This document shows, in pieces, positions 28,438-36,687 of a stretch of DNA of 64,000 nt (position 1 is its first letter; each line of letters opens with the position of its first letter). This stretch comes from Noviherbaspirillum soli (GTDB taxonomy: Bacteria; Pseudomonadota; Gammaproteobacteria; Burkholderiales; Burkholderiaceae_D): NCBI RefSeq assembly GCF_015352955.1, contig NZ_JACYOX010000008.1, positions 85,080-149,079 on the forward strand. Direction: 5' to 3'. The position numbers were made by a program, and so were the translations under genes. Under the pieces are notes generated by a model. The model had not been told where the DNA came from. It saw only the letters and a list, made by a program, of their open reading frames with translations, and searched no databases.

Positions 28438-29102
28438 GCGGCCTCCTGTTTCACCACGCGTTGCACGAAGATGCCGGGTGTGACGATGTTCTCCGGGTCC
28501 AGCTCGCCCAGTTCGACGATCTCGGACACCTGGGCGATCGCGCACTTGGCGGCCATGGCCATGATGGGCCCGAAATTGCGGGCGGTCTTGCGGTAGACCA
28601 GGTTGCCCCAGCGGTCGCCGCGCAGCGCCTTGATCAGCGCGAAGTCGGCATGGATAGGCGACTCCAGCACATAGTGGCGGCCGTTGATGAGCCGGGTTTC
28701 CTTGCCTTCGGCCAGCAGCGTGCCGTAGCCGGTTGGTGTAAAGAAGCCGCCGATGCCGGCGCCGGCGGCGCGGATGCGCTCGGCCAGGTTGCCCTGGGGC
28801 GTCAGTTCCAGTTCGATCTCGCCGGCGCGGTAGAGTCCGTCGAACACATGGGAATCCACCTGACGCGGAAAGGAACAGATGATTTTCCGCACCTGCCGTG
28901 CCTTGAGGAGCGCCGCCAGGCCGGTGTCGCCGTTGCCGGCATTGTTGTTGACGATGGTGAGATCGCGCGCGCCCTGGGCTATCAGGGCATCGATCAGCGC
29001 GGCAGGCATGCCGGCGTTGCCGAAGCCGCCAATCATCACGGTGGCGCCGTCATGAATATCGGCAACGGCCTCTTCCAGCGACGGAATAATTTTGTTGATC
29101 AC
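28434..29102 (-). CDS. pcaI: 3-oxoadipate CoA-transferase subunit A
   Basis: A 222-aa subunit with the CoA-transferase signature GGFGNAGMPAALIDAL and FFTPTGYGTLLAEGKE. It is the first gene of the leftward pca series and starts 199 bp from the PcaR-type operator in the intergenic region. With PcaJ it activates 3-oxoadipate using succinyl-CoA. Confidence 0.94.
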   Translation of the reverse strand: MINKIIPSLEEAVADIHDGATVMIGGFGNAGMPAALIDALIAQGARDLTIVNNNAGNGDTGLAALLKARQVRKIICSFPRQVDSHVFDGLYRAGEIELELTPQGNLAERIRAAGAGIGGFFTPTGYGTLLAEGKETRLINGRHYVLESPIHADFALIKALRGDRWGNLVYRKTARNFGPIMAMAAKCAIAQVSEIVELGELDPENIVTPGIFVQRVVKQEAA

Positions 29103-29446
29103 GGGACACTCTTTCTGCGAGACAGGAACGAATGGTGATGGAAAGTTAAATCAGTTACGGAACACGGCAACAACATATTTCACATTCCTTAACAACAATC
29201 GTAACGGTTAATCAGGGAACGTAAAATCCGGACCTTGCTATTCTGTAACGATTAACCTCAAGTGGCCATACTTGATCCATCACTTCGGTGCTAACATCGA
29301 ATTTGTTCGATAAACGAACAAATGTTTGGTAATAGAACGCTCGCTGAGTTTTTCATACGACAATAGCAATCGTCAAGGCGGCACGCCGAATAGTGTGCGG
29401 TGGCCGAACAACTTAAAACCATTCTTTCATCAGGGCGAGGACCAAC
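29103..29446. promoter_or_regulatory. Divergent pcaI/pcaR regulatory region
   Basis: A 344-bp AT-rich gap with no gene. Besides the operator at 29301 it contains a direct repeat, GTAACGGTTAA at 29201 and GTAACGATTAA at 29245, 44 bp apart, between the operator and pcaI. This could be a second protein site or part of the promoter. No -10/-35 pair could be assigned with confidence. Confidence 0.5.
29301..29323. promoter_or_regulatory. PcaR operator (perfect 9-bp inverted repeat)
   Basis: ATTTGTTCG and CGAACAAAT form a perfect dyad around a five-base spacer ATAAA. The inner 15-mer GTTCGATAAACGAAC differs at two positions from the published Pseudomonas PcaR site GTTCGATAATCGCAC, as recalled. It lies between pcaI and pcaR, so it could serve activation of pca and autoregulation of pcaR. 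Confidence 0.8.
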
Positions 29447-30289
29447 ATGCAAGCACTATCGGAGCCTAATGTCGTGGAAAACCCGGCATTTCAGTCGGAC
29501 AAGTTAATGACCATCGCGCAGGAAATCGAGGCAATGACTGACCCCAGTTTCATGACCTCGCTGGCGCGGGGCCTGGCGGTGGTGCGCGCTTTCAGCGACC
29601 AGCGACGCAGCCTGACCATTGCCCAGATCAGCCATCGAACGGGCATTCCACGTGCCGCCGTGCGGCGCTGCCTGTACACCCTGAAGCGGCTTGGCTATGC
29701 CGACTCGGAAGCGAACAACTTCTTCCTGAAGCCCAAGATCCTGTCCCTCGGCTATTCCTACCTTTCCTCGACGCCGCTGACCGTATCCGCACAGCCCTGC
29801 CTGAACAACATCAGCCGTTCTCTCAATGAATCCTGCTCGCTGGCGGTGATCGACAACGATGAAGTGCTGTACGTGGCGCGTTCGGCCACGTCGCGGGTGA
29901 TGTCGATTGCGCTCAACACCGGCAGCCGGCTGCCCGCCTACTGCACGTCGCTGGGTCGTGTGCTTCTGGCCAGCATGTCGGAGGACGCGCAGCGCGAGTA
30001 TTTCGAAACGGCGAAATTGCGGGCCTATACCGAGCGCACCGTGGTGTCGGCGGCGCGGCTGCGGGAAATCCTGAGCGAGGTGCGGGTGTCGGGCTACGCG
30101 GTGGTAGAAGAGGAACTTGAAGTGGGCCTGCGCTCGATCGCGGTGCCGGTGCGCGGCGCCTCGGGCGTGGTGCATGCGGCGCTGAACGTGGGGGCGCAGG
30201 CAACCAGGGTGTCGACGCGGCAGATGGAGGAGGAGTTCTTGCCGGTGCTGAGAAGGGGGGCGCAGGAGTTGTCGGTGTTGTTGCCTTGA
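29447..30289 (+). CDS. pcaR: IclR-family pca regulator PcaR
   Basis: A 280-aa IclR-type regulator. The N-terminal winged helix covers about 35-95 (SLARGLAVVRAFSDQRRSLT, ISHRTGIPRAAVRRCLYTL), and the effector-binding domain runs to the C-terminus (SCSLAVIDNDEVLYVARSAT, LPAYCTSLGRVLLA). It belongs to the PcaR/PcaU group that responds to 3-oxoadipate or protocatechuate. It is divergent from pcaI across a PcaR-type operator. The N-terminal 30 residues are longer than in many relatives; a start at MTDPSF is possible. Confidence 0.9.
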   Translation: MQALSEPNVVENPAFQSDKLMTIAQEIEAMTDPSFMTSLARGLAVVRAFSDQRRSLTIAQISHRTGIPRAAVRRCLYTLKRLGYADSEANNFFLKPKILSLGYSYLSSTPLTVSAQPCLNNISRSLNESCSLAVIDNDEVLYVARSATSRVMSIALNTGSRLPAYCTSLGRVLLASMSEDAQREYFETAKLRAYTERTVVSAARLREILSEVRVSGYAVVEEELEVGLRSIAVPVRGASGVVHAALNVGAQATRVSTRQMEEEFLPVLRRGAQELSVLLP

Positions 30290-30469
30290 GGCGCTGCTGG
30301 CAAAAATCTGATCAGGCGGGTGAATGACCGGTCAAGACATTGAATACGAAATCTACAGCGTGAATCCGATGCTAGGCAAAGGAGCAGAATATCTACACTG
30401 ATCAGCTTGGTTAGCCGGAAAAATCATGCAATGGAAAATGTTTTGATTCCAGTTTGATGCATGTCGATC

Positions 30470-30512
30470 AAAAGCCCCGAAAACCTGGCTGGTTTTCGGG
30501 GCTTTTGTTTTT
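30470..30512 (+). terminator. Strong rho-independent terminator
   Basis: A perfect 16-bp stem (AAAAGCCCCGAAAACC with its complement) and a five-base loop are followed by GTTTTTT. It lies 180 bp past the pcaR stop. The A-rich 5' side means it may also stop leftward transcription. Confidence 0.88.
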
Positions 30513-30737
30513 AGTCCTGCCTTTATCTAACAGCCAAGTCTCGATCAGCATGTTGACGGGCTTGATCCAAGTTTCCAATTGAAGTGCTGCCTCCAGCTCG
30601 CAAGCTTCTTGAACAAACGGGATCAATTACCCCTCGGCCTTGTGCTACGGCCGTGATGCTATCTATTTGCCAATAGTGGCATCGGTTTTGGCAATGACTA
30701 TTGCAGCAGCATAGCGCGGTCGGTTACCAATTTCATA

Positions 30738-30752
30738 TAACGATAAACGAAC
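30738..30752. promoter_or_regulatory. Partial PcaR-type site
   Basis: TAACGATAAACGAAC matches 12 of 15 bases of the operator core at 29304, including an unbroken CGATAAACGAACAAA shared with it (through 30755). The left arm of the dyad is lost. It lies 75 bp before the ATG of the RCC1-like gene. It may be a decayed duplicate or chance. Confidence 0.3.
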
Positions 30753-30826
30753 AAAAACAGCAGAACTATTAGGTACCGCAGATGATGAGGCGGCGGCTTT
30801 CACTTCTTTATACCTTAAGGAAAATC

Positions 30827-32158
30827 ATGGTTAATTACCGTCGCCTATTCATTCGAAAAGCCCCCCGGGTATTGGGCCTCTGGTGGTCATTCGGATGCCA
30901 ACACCTTATTTTGGTGTTGTGCGTCGTCGCAGCGTTCACATGTGCAGTGACTACGAATGCAGTTGCTGCTGCTCTTTCCCAAGGTATGGTAACTGCCTGG
31001 GGAAGTAACGATTATGGACAGAGCACCGTTCCGGACCGGCTGGAGGACGTGACAATGATTGCCGCCGGCAACAACCATAGCCTTGCATTGAAAGCCGATG
31101 GAACGGTCGTGGCCTGGGGAAATGACAATTTTGGGCAAACAGTTATCCCCGCCGGGCTAAAGGACGTGAAAGCCATTGCCGCCGGCGGCGGCTATAACCT
31201 TGCATTGAGAACCGATGGCACCGTCGTGGCATGGGGATCTAACGGTTCTGGGCAGAGGGATATCCCGGACGGGTTGACAGACGTGAAAGCCATTGCCGCC
31301 GGCGACGGCCATAGCCTCGCATTGAGAACCGATGGCACCGTCGTGGCATGGGGATCTAACAAGTATGGGCAGAGGAATATCCCGGATGGGTTGACAGACG
31401 TAAAAGCCATTGCTGCTGGTCGAAACCACAGCATCGCATTGAAAACAAATGGCACGGTCGTGGCATGGGGAGATGACATAGACGGCCAGAGTACTGTTCC
31501 GGACGGGCTGGAGGACGTGGCAGCGATTGCCGCAGGCAGCTTCCATAGCCTCGCATTGAAAAGCAATGGCATGGTCGTGGCATGGGGATCTAACAACTCT
31601 GGTGAGCGGACTGTCCCGGCGGCCGCGCTCATGGGGGTAAAAGCCATTGCTGCCGGCGGCGCCAGCAGCCTGGCATTGAAAACCGATGGCACCATCGTGG
31701 AATGGGGAAGCAATTTGTTCGGAGCGCGTGTTGTTCCGGGCGGCCTGACGCGCGTGATTGCCATTGCCGCAGGTTCTTTCCACAGTCTGGCTGCTACCTT
31801 AACCTACACCTTCAGCGGCTTCCTGCCCCCCGTCAACAATCCTGATGTCGTCAACCTCGGCAAGGTTGGCCGCACTTATCCGATCAAATGGCAACTAAAG
31901 GATGCCGATGGCAACTTCGTCACTTCCCTGGCCGCCATCAAGTCCATCACGTTCAAGCCAGTTCAGTGCGGCGCATTCACCAGCGCACAGGCCGGTGCGC
32001 TGGAGGCGGAAACCAGCGGCAGGAGCGGGCTCGGCTATGACGACATCAGCAACCAGTACCAGTACAACTGGGCTACGCCGTCGGCAGGTTGCTATGTGCT
32101 TTTCCTAAGCCTGGATACCGGGCAAGTCCGGCAAGCCTATTTCAACTTCAGGAATTGA
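30827..32158 (+). CDS. Secreted RCC1-like seven-repeat protein with C-terminal PxKF-type domain
   Basis: A 443-aa exported protein. A hydrophobic signal region lies at about 20-50, ending AVAAA. Seven units of 39-40 residues follow (about 55-328), with the pattern WGSN..GQ..VP.GL..V.AIAAG..HSLAL..DGT, as expected for one seven-bladed RCC1-like propeller. The last 110 residues look like a PxKF domain (LPPVNNPDVVNLGKVGRTYPIKW quoted only by its ends LPPVNN and TYPIKW), common at the C-termini of secreted bacterial repeat proteins. The ATG at 30827 has TTAAGGAAAATC before it; 30782 has none. Function is unknown; surface binding or interaction is a guess. Confidence 0.75.
   Translation: MVNYRRLFIRKAPRVLGLWWSFGCQHLILVLCVVAAFTCAVTTNAVAAALSQGMVTAWGSNDYGQSTVPDRLEDVTMIAAGNNHSLALKADGTVVAWGNDNFGQTVIPAGLKDVKAIAAGGGYNLALRTDGTVVAWGSNGSGQRDIPDGLTDVKAIAAGDGHSLALRTDGTVVAWGSNKYGQRNIPDGLTDVKAIAAGRNHSIALKTNGTVVAWGDDIDGQSTVPDGLEDVAAIAAGSFHSLALKSNGMVVAWGSNNSGERTVPAAALMGVKAIAAGGASSLALKTDGTIVEWGSNLFGARVVPGGLTRVIAIAAGSFHSLAATLTYTFSGFLPPVNNPDVVNLGKVGRTYPIKWQLKDADGNFVTSLAAIKSITFKPVQCGAFTSAQAGALEAETSGRSGLGYDDISNQYQYNWATPSAGCYVLFLSLDTGQVRQAYFNFRN
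30989..31810 (+). repeat. Tandem 117-bp repeats (seven units) coding the propeller blades
   Basis: Seven head-to-tail units of 117 bp (the sixth is 120 bp). Units 3 and 4 are nearly identical at the DNA level: ACCGATGGCA recurs at 31211 and 31328. The similarity of neighbouring units indicates recent unit duplication or conversion. Confidence 0.85.
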
Positions 32159-32250
32159 GCGCGGTGGGCGCCCATTGCACAAACCTTGGATTCGCGACAA
32201 AGGTGTAAAGCGGCATCATATGCCTCAAAAAAGCCGCGGGAAAGAAAAGC

Positions 32251-32286
32251 GAAACGCCCTGAAATCGTTGATTTTCAGGGCGTTTC
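32251..32286 (-). terminator. Terminator of the bacterioferritin-like gene
   Basis: GAAACGCCCTGAAA pairs with TTTCAGGGCGTTTC (14 bp, 8-base loop). On the minus strand the stem is followed by GCTTTTCTTT. It lies 100 bp past the stop at 32386 and 93 bp past the convergent RCC1-like gene, so it may serve both. Confidence 0.7.
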
Positions 32287-32385
32287 ATCTCCAGCAGACT
32301 GTCACGTTACAGCCAGACACAGGCATTGAAGACCACCATCGCCGGGGTCTCCAACGCGCCATTCAAGCTGGCGTTCGTCCCAGCG

Positions 32386-32919
32386 TTAATCCAGCAGATC
32401 CTTCATGTCATCCGCATGCTCTTCTTCCTGCTGCATGATACGCACCAGCATCAGCCGGGTGGTGGGATCGGAGTCGCCAATTTTTTCGATCATCTGTCGA
32501 TAGGATTCGATCGCCACCCGTTCCTCGATCAGGTTGGCCTTGATCATCGCGCGGATGTCGTCCGACTCGTCGTACTCCGCATGGCTGCGCTCGGACAGCG
32601 TGCGCGGGTTGAAATCGGGGTCGCCGTTGAGCTGCACGATGCGCTCGGCGATCATGTCGGCATGGGCTTCCTCTTCCTTCGCATGCTCGAGGAATTCCGC
32701 CTTGATCGATGTGTTTTCCAATCCGGTGGCGGTGTAGTAGTGACGCTTGTAGCGCATGACGCAGACCAGCTCGGTGGCCAGCGCTTCATTGAGCATGGCG
32801 ATGATGCCTTCGCGATCGCCCTGGTAGCCGGAGCTGACTGCGCCTTCTTCCGCGGTGCTGGTGGCGGCGGCGCGTATTGCCGCCTTGTCGAGCTTGCCAA
32901 CAGTGTTTTCTGAATTCAT
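32386..32919 (-). CDS. Bacterioferritin-like ferritin-family protein
   Basis: A 177-aa four-helix ferritin-like protein, slightly longer than bacterioferritin because of a 25-residue N-terminal extension. Di-iron ligands are visible in LNEALATELVCVMRYKRHYY, EFLEHAKEEEAHADMIAERI, LIEERVAIESYRQM and IMQQEEEHADDM. It probably stores iron or protects DNA from oxidative damage. The gene stands alone. Whether it binds haem, as true Bfr does, cannot be judged. Confidence 0.8.
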   Translation of the reverse strand: MNSENTVGKLDKAAIRAAATSTAEEGAVSSGYQGDREGIIAMLNEALATELVCVMRYKRHYYTATGLENTSIKAEFLEHAKEEEAHADMIAERIVQLNGDPDFNPRTLSERSHAEYDESDDIRAMIKANLIEERVAIESYRQMIEKIGDSDPTTRLMLVRIMQQEEEHADDMKDLLD

Positions 32920-33127
32920 GGTCTATTCCTGGTAAGCATGTTGAATGATGTGCCGCGCCTGTTACGGGCGGCTTGCCTTGCAGATCAGGCATCATCTTCT
33001 GCGCAAGCGGCGGCTGCGTCGGTACGCCAACGAACATAAGCGGACGCCCCTGTCGGCGTTCCAGGCCGGCGTCCAGCAAGCGCCGCCATTTCAGCCAGGC
33101 GCCCGGACTTGCCAGACTTGGATCGCG

Positions 33128-33829
33128 CTAGTAGCTCACCCGGTACCGATAGCCACGATAATTCAGCACCATCTCGCTGGGCAGCAGCTTTTCCAGCGTC
33201 AGGCCGTCGGCCAGCTGATCGCCTTCCCGGCGCAGCCGGTTGTTGATCAGCACCGAGCGGTCAGCCGGATTGCTTGCATACAGATAGCCGTTAATGGCAA
33301 TCGGCGGGATTTCGCGCTGGATCTGCGCCGGCAATTCCTGCAGCAGCGCAATCCGTTCCGGCGCGGGCGTGGCGGCAGGGTTCGCGGCCGGCGCGGTTTC
33401 GCCCATCCTGCGCGCCGGCTTGGCAGGCGGCGGCGGGGAAACGGCGGGCGCGGCGGATGCGGGAACGGGCGCTGTCGGCGCAGACCGGGCTGCTGGCGCT
33501 GGCGTTGGCGTTGGCGTTGGCGTTGGCGTTGGCGTTGGCGTTGGCGTCTGTGCCGCTGGTGCGGCGGCGCGGGCTGCACCCTCCTCCGTGCGCATGGCCA
33601 CCTGCGGCGTCAGCCCGGCCGGCGTGACGGGCTGACGCTGCGTTTGCGCAGCCGGCCACAGCAGCACCGCTCCCAGCGCCAGCGCAGCGAGCGCGCCCGT
33701 GATCCACAGCCACTGCCTGGCCGGTGCGCGCGGCGCAATCGTCGGCAACGGCTGCGCGTCAACGCCGGGAACGGCGCCGCGCGCGCGTTCGGCCTGGGCT
33801 TTCTTGAGCGCTTCGAGTATGTAGGACAT
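33128..33829 (-). CDS. gspB: General secretion pathway protein GspB
   Basis: A 233-aa bitopic inner-membrane protein that works with GspA in assembling the type II secretin through the peptidoglycan. The family start MSYILEALKKAQAERARG is clear, followed by one membrane segment at about 38-58 and a Pro/Thr/Ala-rich periplasmic linker. The C-terminal globular domain covers about 160-233 (INGYLYASNPADRSVLINNRL, LRREGDQLADGLTLEKLLPS, MVLNYRGYRYRVSY, given as landmarks). It starts two bases after gspA. The Thr-Pro linker is encoded by a pure hexanucleotide repeat. Confidence 0.88.
   Translation of the reverse strand: MSYILEALKKAQAERARGAVPGVDAQPLPTIAPRAPARQWLWITGALAALALGAVLLWPAAQTQRQPVTPAGLTPQVAMRTEEGAARAAAPAAQTPTPTPTPTPTPTPTPAPAARSAPTAPVPASAAPAVSPPPPAKPARRMGETAPAANPAATPAPERIALLQELPAQIQREIPPIAINGYLYASNPADRSVLINNRLRREGDQLADGLTLEKLLPSEMVLNYRGYRYRVSY
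33495..33548. repeat. Hexanucleotide microsatellite inside gspB
   Basis: Seven perfect GGCGTT units (33501-33542), flanked by one GGCGCT and one GGCGTC. On the minus strand they read as Thr-Pro codons. Gain or loss of a unit would keep the frame and change the linker length by two residues. Confidence 0.92.
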
Positions 33830-33831
33830 GG

Positions 33832-35556
33832 TTATTTTTCCTGCGCCAGCGCGCCGGCTGCACGTTGCGGCTCCGACAGCTGCGGCTCCGGCACGCCGCT
33901 GGCGCCGTTGATGGCCATATAGGTCTTGGGCCCGATTACGCCATCGGGCGCCAGGCCCTGCGCCGACTGGAAGGCGCGCACTTCACGCGACATGGCGGCA
34001 TCGTACTGCCGGCCAGGCGCGGGCTGCTCGTAGCCGTTGATCACGGCCAGGCGTGCCGCGATCCAGTCCACATCCGGCCCCTTGTCGCCGGGCCTCAGGT
34101 GCGCCCGGAACTCGGGCGGCGCGCGCCACAGCGTCAGGAAGCGGCCAGGCATGCGCCGGCCCAGCGCCACCAGGCTCACCAGCCTGACCTGGTTGCCGAT
34201 GCGCAGGCCGGCGCCGGCATTGCCCAGCGCGACCAGCGGCAGGTAGTGCTGCACGCCCGCATTGTCGCGCAGCGTGACGATGGCCGGCCGGCTCAGCTGA
34301 CGCAGCTCGGCCAGGCCGCCGGCAGACTGGAAGCAATGCAGGCCGGCCGCCAGCGCCGCCTTGCACGGCTCGCCCTCGCCAAGCTCCACCTGCCACAGGC
34401 CGGCCAGTTCCGCCAGGCCGGCAAATTCCTGCGTGGGTGCGTTCTCCAGCAGTCCGCCCAGTTCGGTCAATACCGGCATCAGCGCTGGCTCGCCGGGATG
34501 GGCATCGGGCGCTGCCGGCGCCGCCGCCGTGGCTGGCGGCTCCGCCCGGCTGGCCACTTCCGGCTCCGGCATGGCAGCCGGCGCCGGCACGGACGAAGGC
34601 GCCTGGGCTTGCGTCGCGGGATGCAGCAGGCTGGCGGCATCATGCCAGTTGACGCCGCCGGCCACCATCGCGCCGCCGGCAAGCGCCGCCAGCACCGCCG
34701 CAATCGCATACGGCCGGTAAGGATGCTGCCCGGCAGGCCCGTGGTCGGCGCCGAACACTTCCCGTGCCGCCGCGCGCAGGATACGCCGGTCCACCTGCCG
34801 CACCTCCAGCGCATAAGCGCCCAGCAGCGCGCGGTCGCACAGCAGGTTGATGCGCCTGGGCACGCCGCCGCTGATGCCGTGTATCAGCCGCGTCAGGCGC
34901 GGCGGGAAAGGCGTTGGCCCGAGCAGGCCGGCGACCGCCAGCCGATGGCTGATATAAGCACCGGTCTCCCGCACGGACAAGGCATCGAGGTGGTAACGGG
35001 CGATGATGCGTTGCGCCAGCTGTTCCAGTTCGGGCCGGGCCAGCATGTCGCGCAGTTCCGGCTGGCCGATCAGGATGATCTGCAGCAGCTTGCGCTCGCT
35101 TGTTTCGAGGTTGGTCAGCAGCCGCAGCTGCTCCAGCACGCTGAAGGACAGGTTCTGCGCCTCGTCGATGATGAGCACATTGTTGCGTCCCTCGGCATGG
35201 GCGGCCAGCAGATGCTGGTTCAGCCTGTCGACCAGGTCCTTGACCGAAGCGTCCGGCGGCGGCGCCGGCAGGCGGAATTCCTCGCAGACCGTGCGCAGCA
35301 GCTCGATTGCCGTCAGCCTGGGATTGAAGATGTAGGCCACATTGCAGTTGGCCGGCACCTGCTCCAGGAAGCAGCGGCAGACCGTGGTCTTGCCGGCGCC
35401 GATTTCCCCGGTCAGCAGCACGAAGCCGCCGCCGGCATCCACCCCGAACAGCAGATGCGCCAGCGCCTCGCGGTGACGCTCGCTCATGAACAGGTAATGC
35501 GGGTCGGGGGCGATGGAAAACGGCGCGTGCCTGAGCTGGAAAAATTGCTTGTACAT
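33832..35556 (-). CDS. gspA: General secretion pathway ATPase GspA (ExeA family)
   Basis: A 574-aa inner-membrane ATPase. The N-terminal AAA domain begins MYKQFFQLRHAPFSIAPDP and has Walker A TGEIGAGKTT near 53 and Walker B LIIDEAQNL near 130. One membrane segment follows at about 275-295, then a Pro/Ala-rich linker. The C-terminal peptidoglycan-binding domain ends FQSAQGLAPDGVIGPKTYMAIN. GspA with GspB modifies or spans peptidoglycan for secretin placement. The remaining type II genes are not in the window. The ATG at 35556 is preferred, with 35565 also possible. Confidence 0.88.
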   Translation of the reverse strand: MYKQFFQLRHAPFSIAPDPHYLFMSERHREALAHLLFGVDAGGGFVLLTGEIGAGKTTVCRCFLEQVPANCNVAYIFNPRLTAIELLRTVCEEFRLPAPPPDASVKDLVDRLNQHLLAAHAEGRNNVLIIDEAQNLSFSVLEQLRLLTNLETSERKLLQIILIGQPELRDMLARPELEQLAQRIIARYHLDALSVRETGAYISHRLAVAGLLGPTPFPPRLTRLIHGISGGVPRRINLLCDRALLGAYALEVRQVDRRILRAAAREVFGADHGPAGQHPYRPYAIAAVLAALAGGAMVAGGVNWHDAASLLHPATQAQAPSSVPAPAAMPEPEVASRAEPPATAAAPAAPDAHPGEPALMPVLTELGGLLENAPTQEFAGLAELAGLWQVELGEGEPCKAALAAGLHCFQSAGGLAELRQLSRPAIVTLRDNAGVQHYLPLVALGNAGAGLRIGNQVRLVSLVALGRRMPGRFLTLWRAPPEFRAHLRPGDKGPDVDWIAARLAVINGYEQPAPGRQYDAAMSREVRAFQSAQGLAPDGVIGPKTYMAINGASGVPEPQLSEPQRAAGALAQEK

Positions 35557-35721
35557 GGTTGGCATGGAAATGAAGCGGCAAGGCTAACATGAACGGCAGC
35601 CAGGGCGAAGCACGGCGCACTGGAACGAGATGCAACGTGCCGGCCGCCAGCGAATCCGCGGGCCGCTTGCATGACGGAGTCGCCGACATTAAGCTTGCCC
35701 GCCTTTTGTACGGAATGTCCG

Positions 35722-36642
35722 ATGCGCTTGCCCTTCCCTCACTTCCTGTTCCGTTTGACGGCGCTGCTTGCGCTGTCGGCCTGCGCTTCCGCGCCCAGGC
35801 CGCCTTCCTTCACTGGCAAGCCAGTCACCGTCTACGCCGCCGGCGACATCGCCGACTGCCGCTACCGCGCGCCGCAGGACAGTGGCGCCGCCGCCACCGC
35901 AATGCTGGTGAAGGCCGGCCTCGCGGCCGATCCCGGCGCAATGGCGCTGACCCTGGGCGACCATACCTACCCGGTCGGCCTGCCCGCCGAATTCAACGAC
36001 TGCTACCACCCCACTTGGGGACAATTTCGCGAAAGCACCCTGCCGGTGCCGGGCAACCATGAGTACTACACGGCCGGCGCGCCGGGCTACTACGCTTACT
36101 TCGGCGCAAGGGCGGCGCAGGAACAAGGCGGCTATTACAGCGTCCAATTGGGAAAGTGGCATGTGATCGGCTTGAACAGCGCCCTGGACGGCGCGGCGGC
36201 CGGGGCGCAACTGGCCTGGCTCAGGAACGATCTGGCGCGCCATCCGGCGCGATGCACCCTGGCAATGCTGCACCATCCGAGGTACAGTTCCGGCGGCCAC
36301 GCCAGCAATCCGGCGATGGCCCCGCTTTGGCAGGCACTCGTCGCGGGCGGCGTGGAACTTCTGCTTTCCGCGCATGACCACAATTACGAGCGCTTTGCGC
36401 CGCAGGACGCGGCCGGACGGCGCGACGACGCGCTTGGCATGCGCCAGTTCGTGGTCGGCACCGGCGGCGCGATGCTGACGCCGGTGCGGCTGGACCGCGC
36501 CAACAGCGAGGTGAAGGACAATTCGGTGCATGGCGTATTGCGGCTGGATTTATTCGACACTGGCTATACATGGGAATTTCTGCCCGTCGCCAGCGAGGCC
36601 AGCCCGCCCTTCACCGACCGCGGCGCCAGCACCTGCCACTGA
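35722..36642 (+). CDS. Metallophosphoesterase lipoprotein
   Basis: A 306-aa calcineurin-like phosphoesterase. A signal peptide with a lipobox (LALSAC) places it on the outer face of a membrane. Metal-binding motifs occur in order: AGDIADC, LTLGDHTYP, PGNHEYY, MLHHPRYSSGG and SAHDHNYER. This resembles purple-acid-phosphatase-like enzymes. The substrate is unknown. The gene is divergent from gspA. Confidence 0.8.
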   Translation: MRLPFPHFLFRLTALLALSACASAPRPPSFTGKPVTVYAAGDIADCRYRAPQDSGAAATAMLVKAGLAADPGAMALTLGDHTYPVGLPAEFNDCYHPTWGQFRESTLPVPGNHEYYTAGAPGYYAYFGARAAQEQGGYYSVQLGKWHVIGLNSALDGAAAGAQLAWLRNDLARHPARCTLAMLHHPRYSSGGHASNPAMAPLWQALVAGGVELLLSAHDHNYERFAPQDAAGRRDDALGMRQFVVGTGGAMLTPVRLDRANSEVKDNSVHGVLRLDLFDTGYTWEFLPVASEASPPFTDRGASTCH

Positions 36643-36687
36643 CGGCACAGACCAATCCAAAACAAGCATTCACCAGGACGACCCAGC

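Larger units (their letters stand above)
30290..30826. other. Gene-free AT-rich stretch between pcaR and the RCC1-like gene
   Basis: No coding sequence was recognised in these 537 bp. It holds the strong terminator at 30470, a partial PcaR-type site at 30738 and presumably the promoter of the RCC1-like gene. Base composition is clearly more AT-rich than the pca region, suggesting the start of an accessory segment. Confidence 0.6.

Noticed and set aside
30989..31810. Regular repeats considered as a CRISPR array
   Set aside because: Units are contiguous 117-bp coding repeats without spacers, and they translate as RCC1-like blades.
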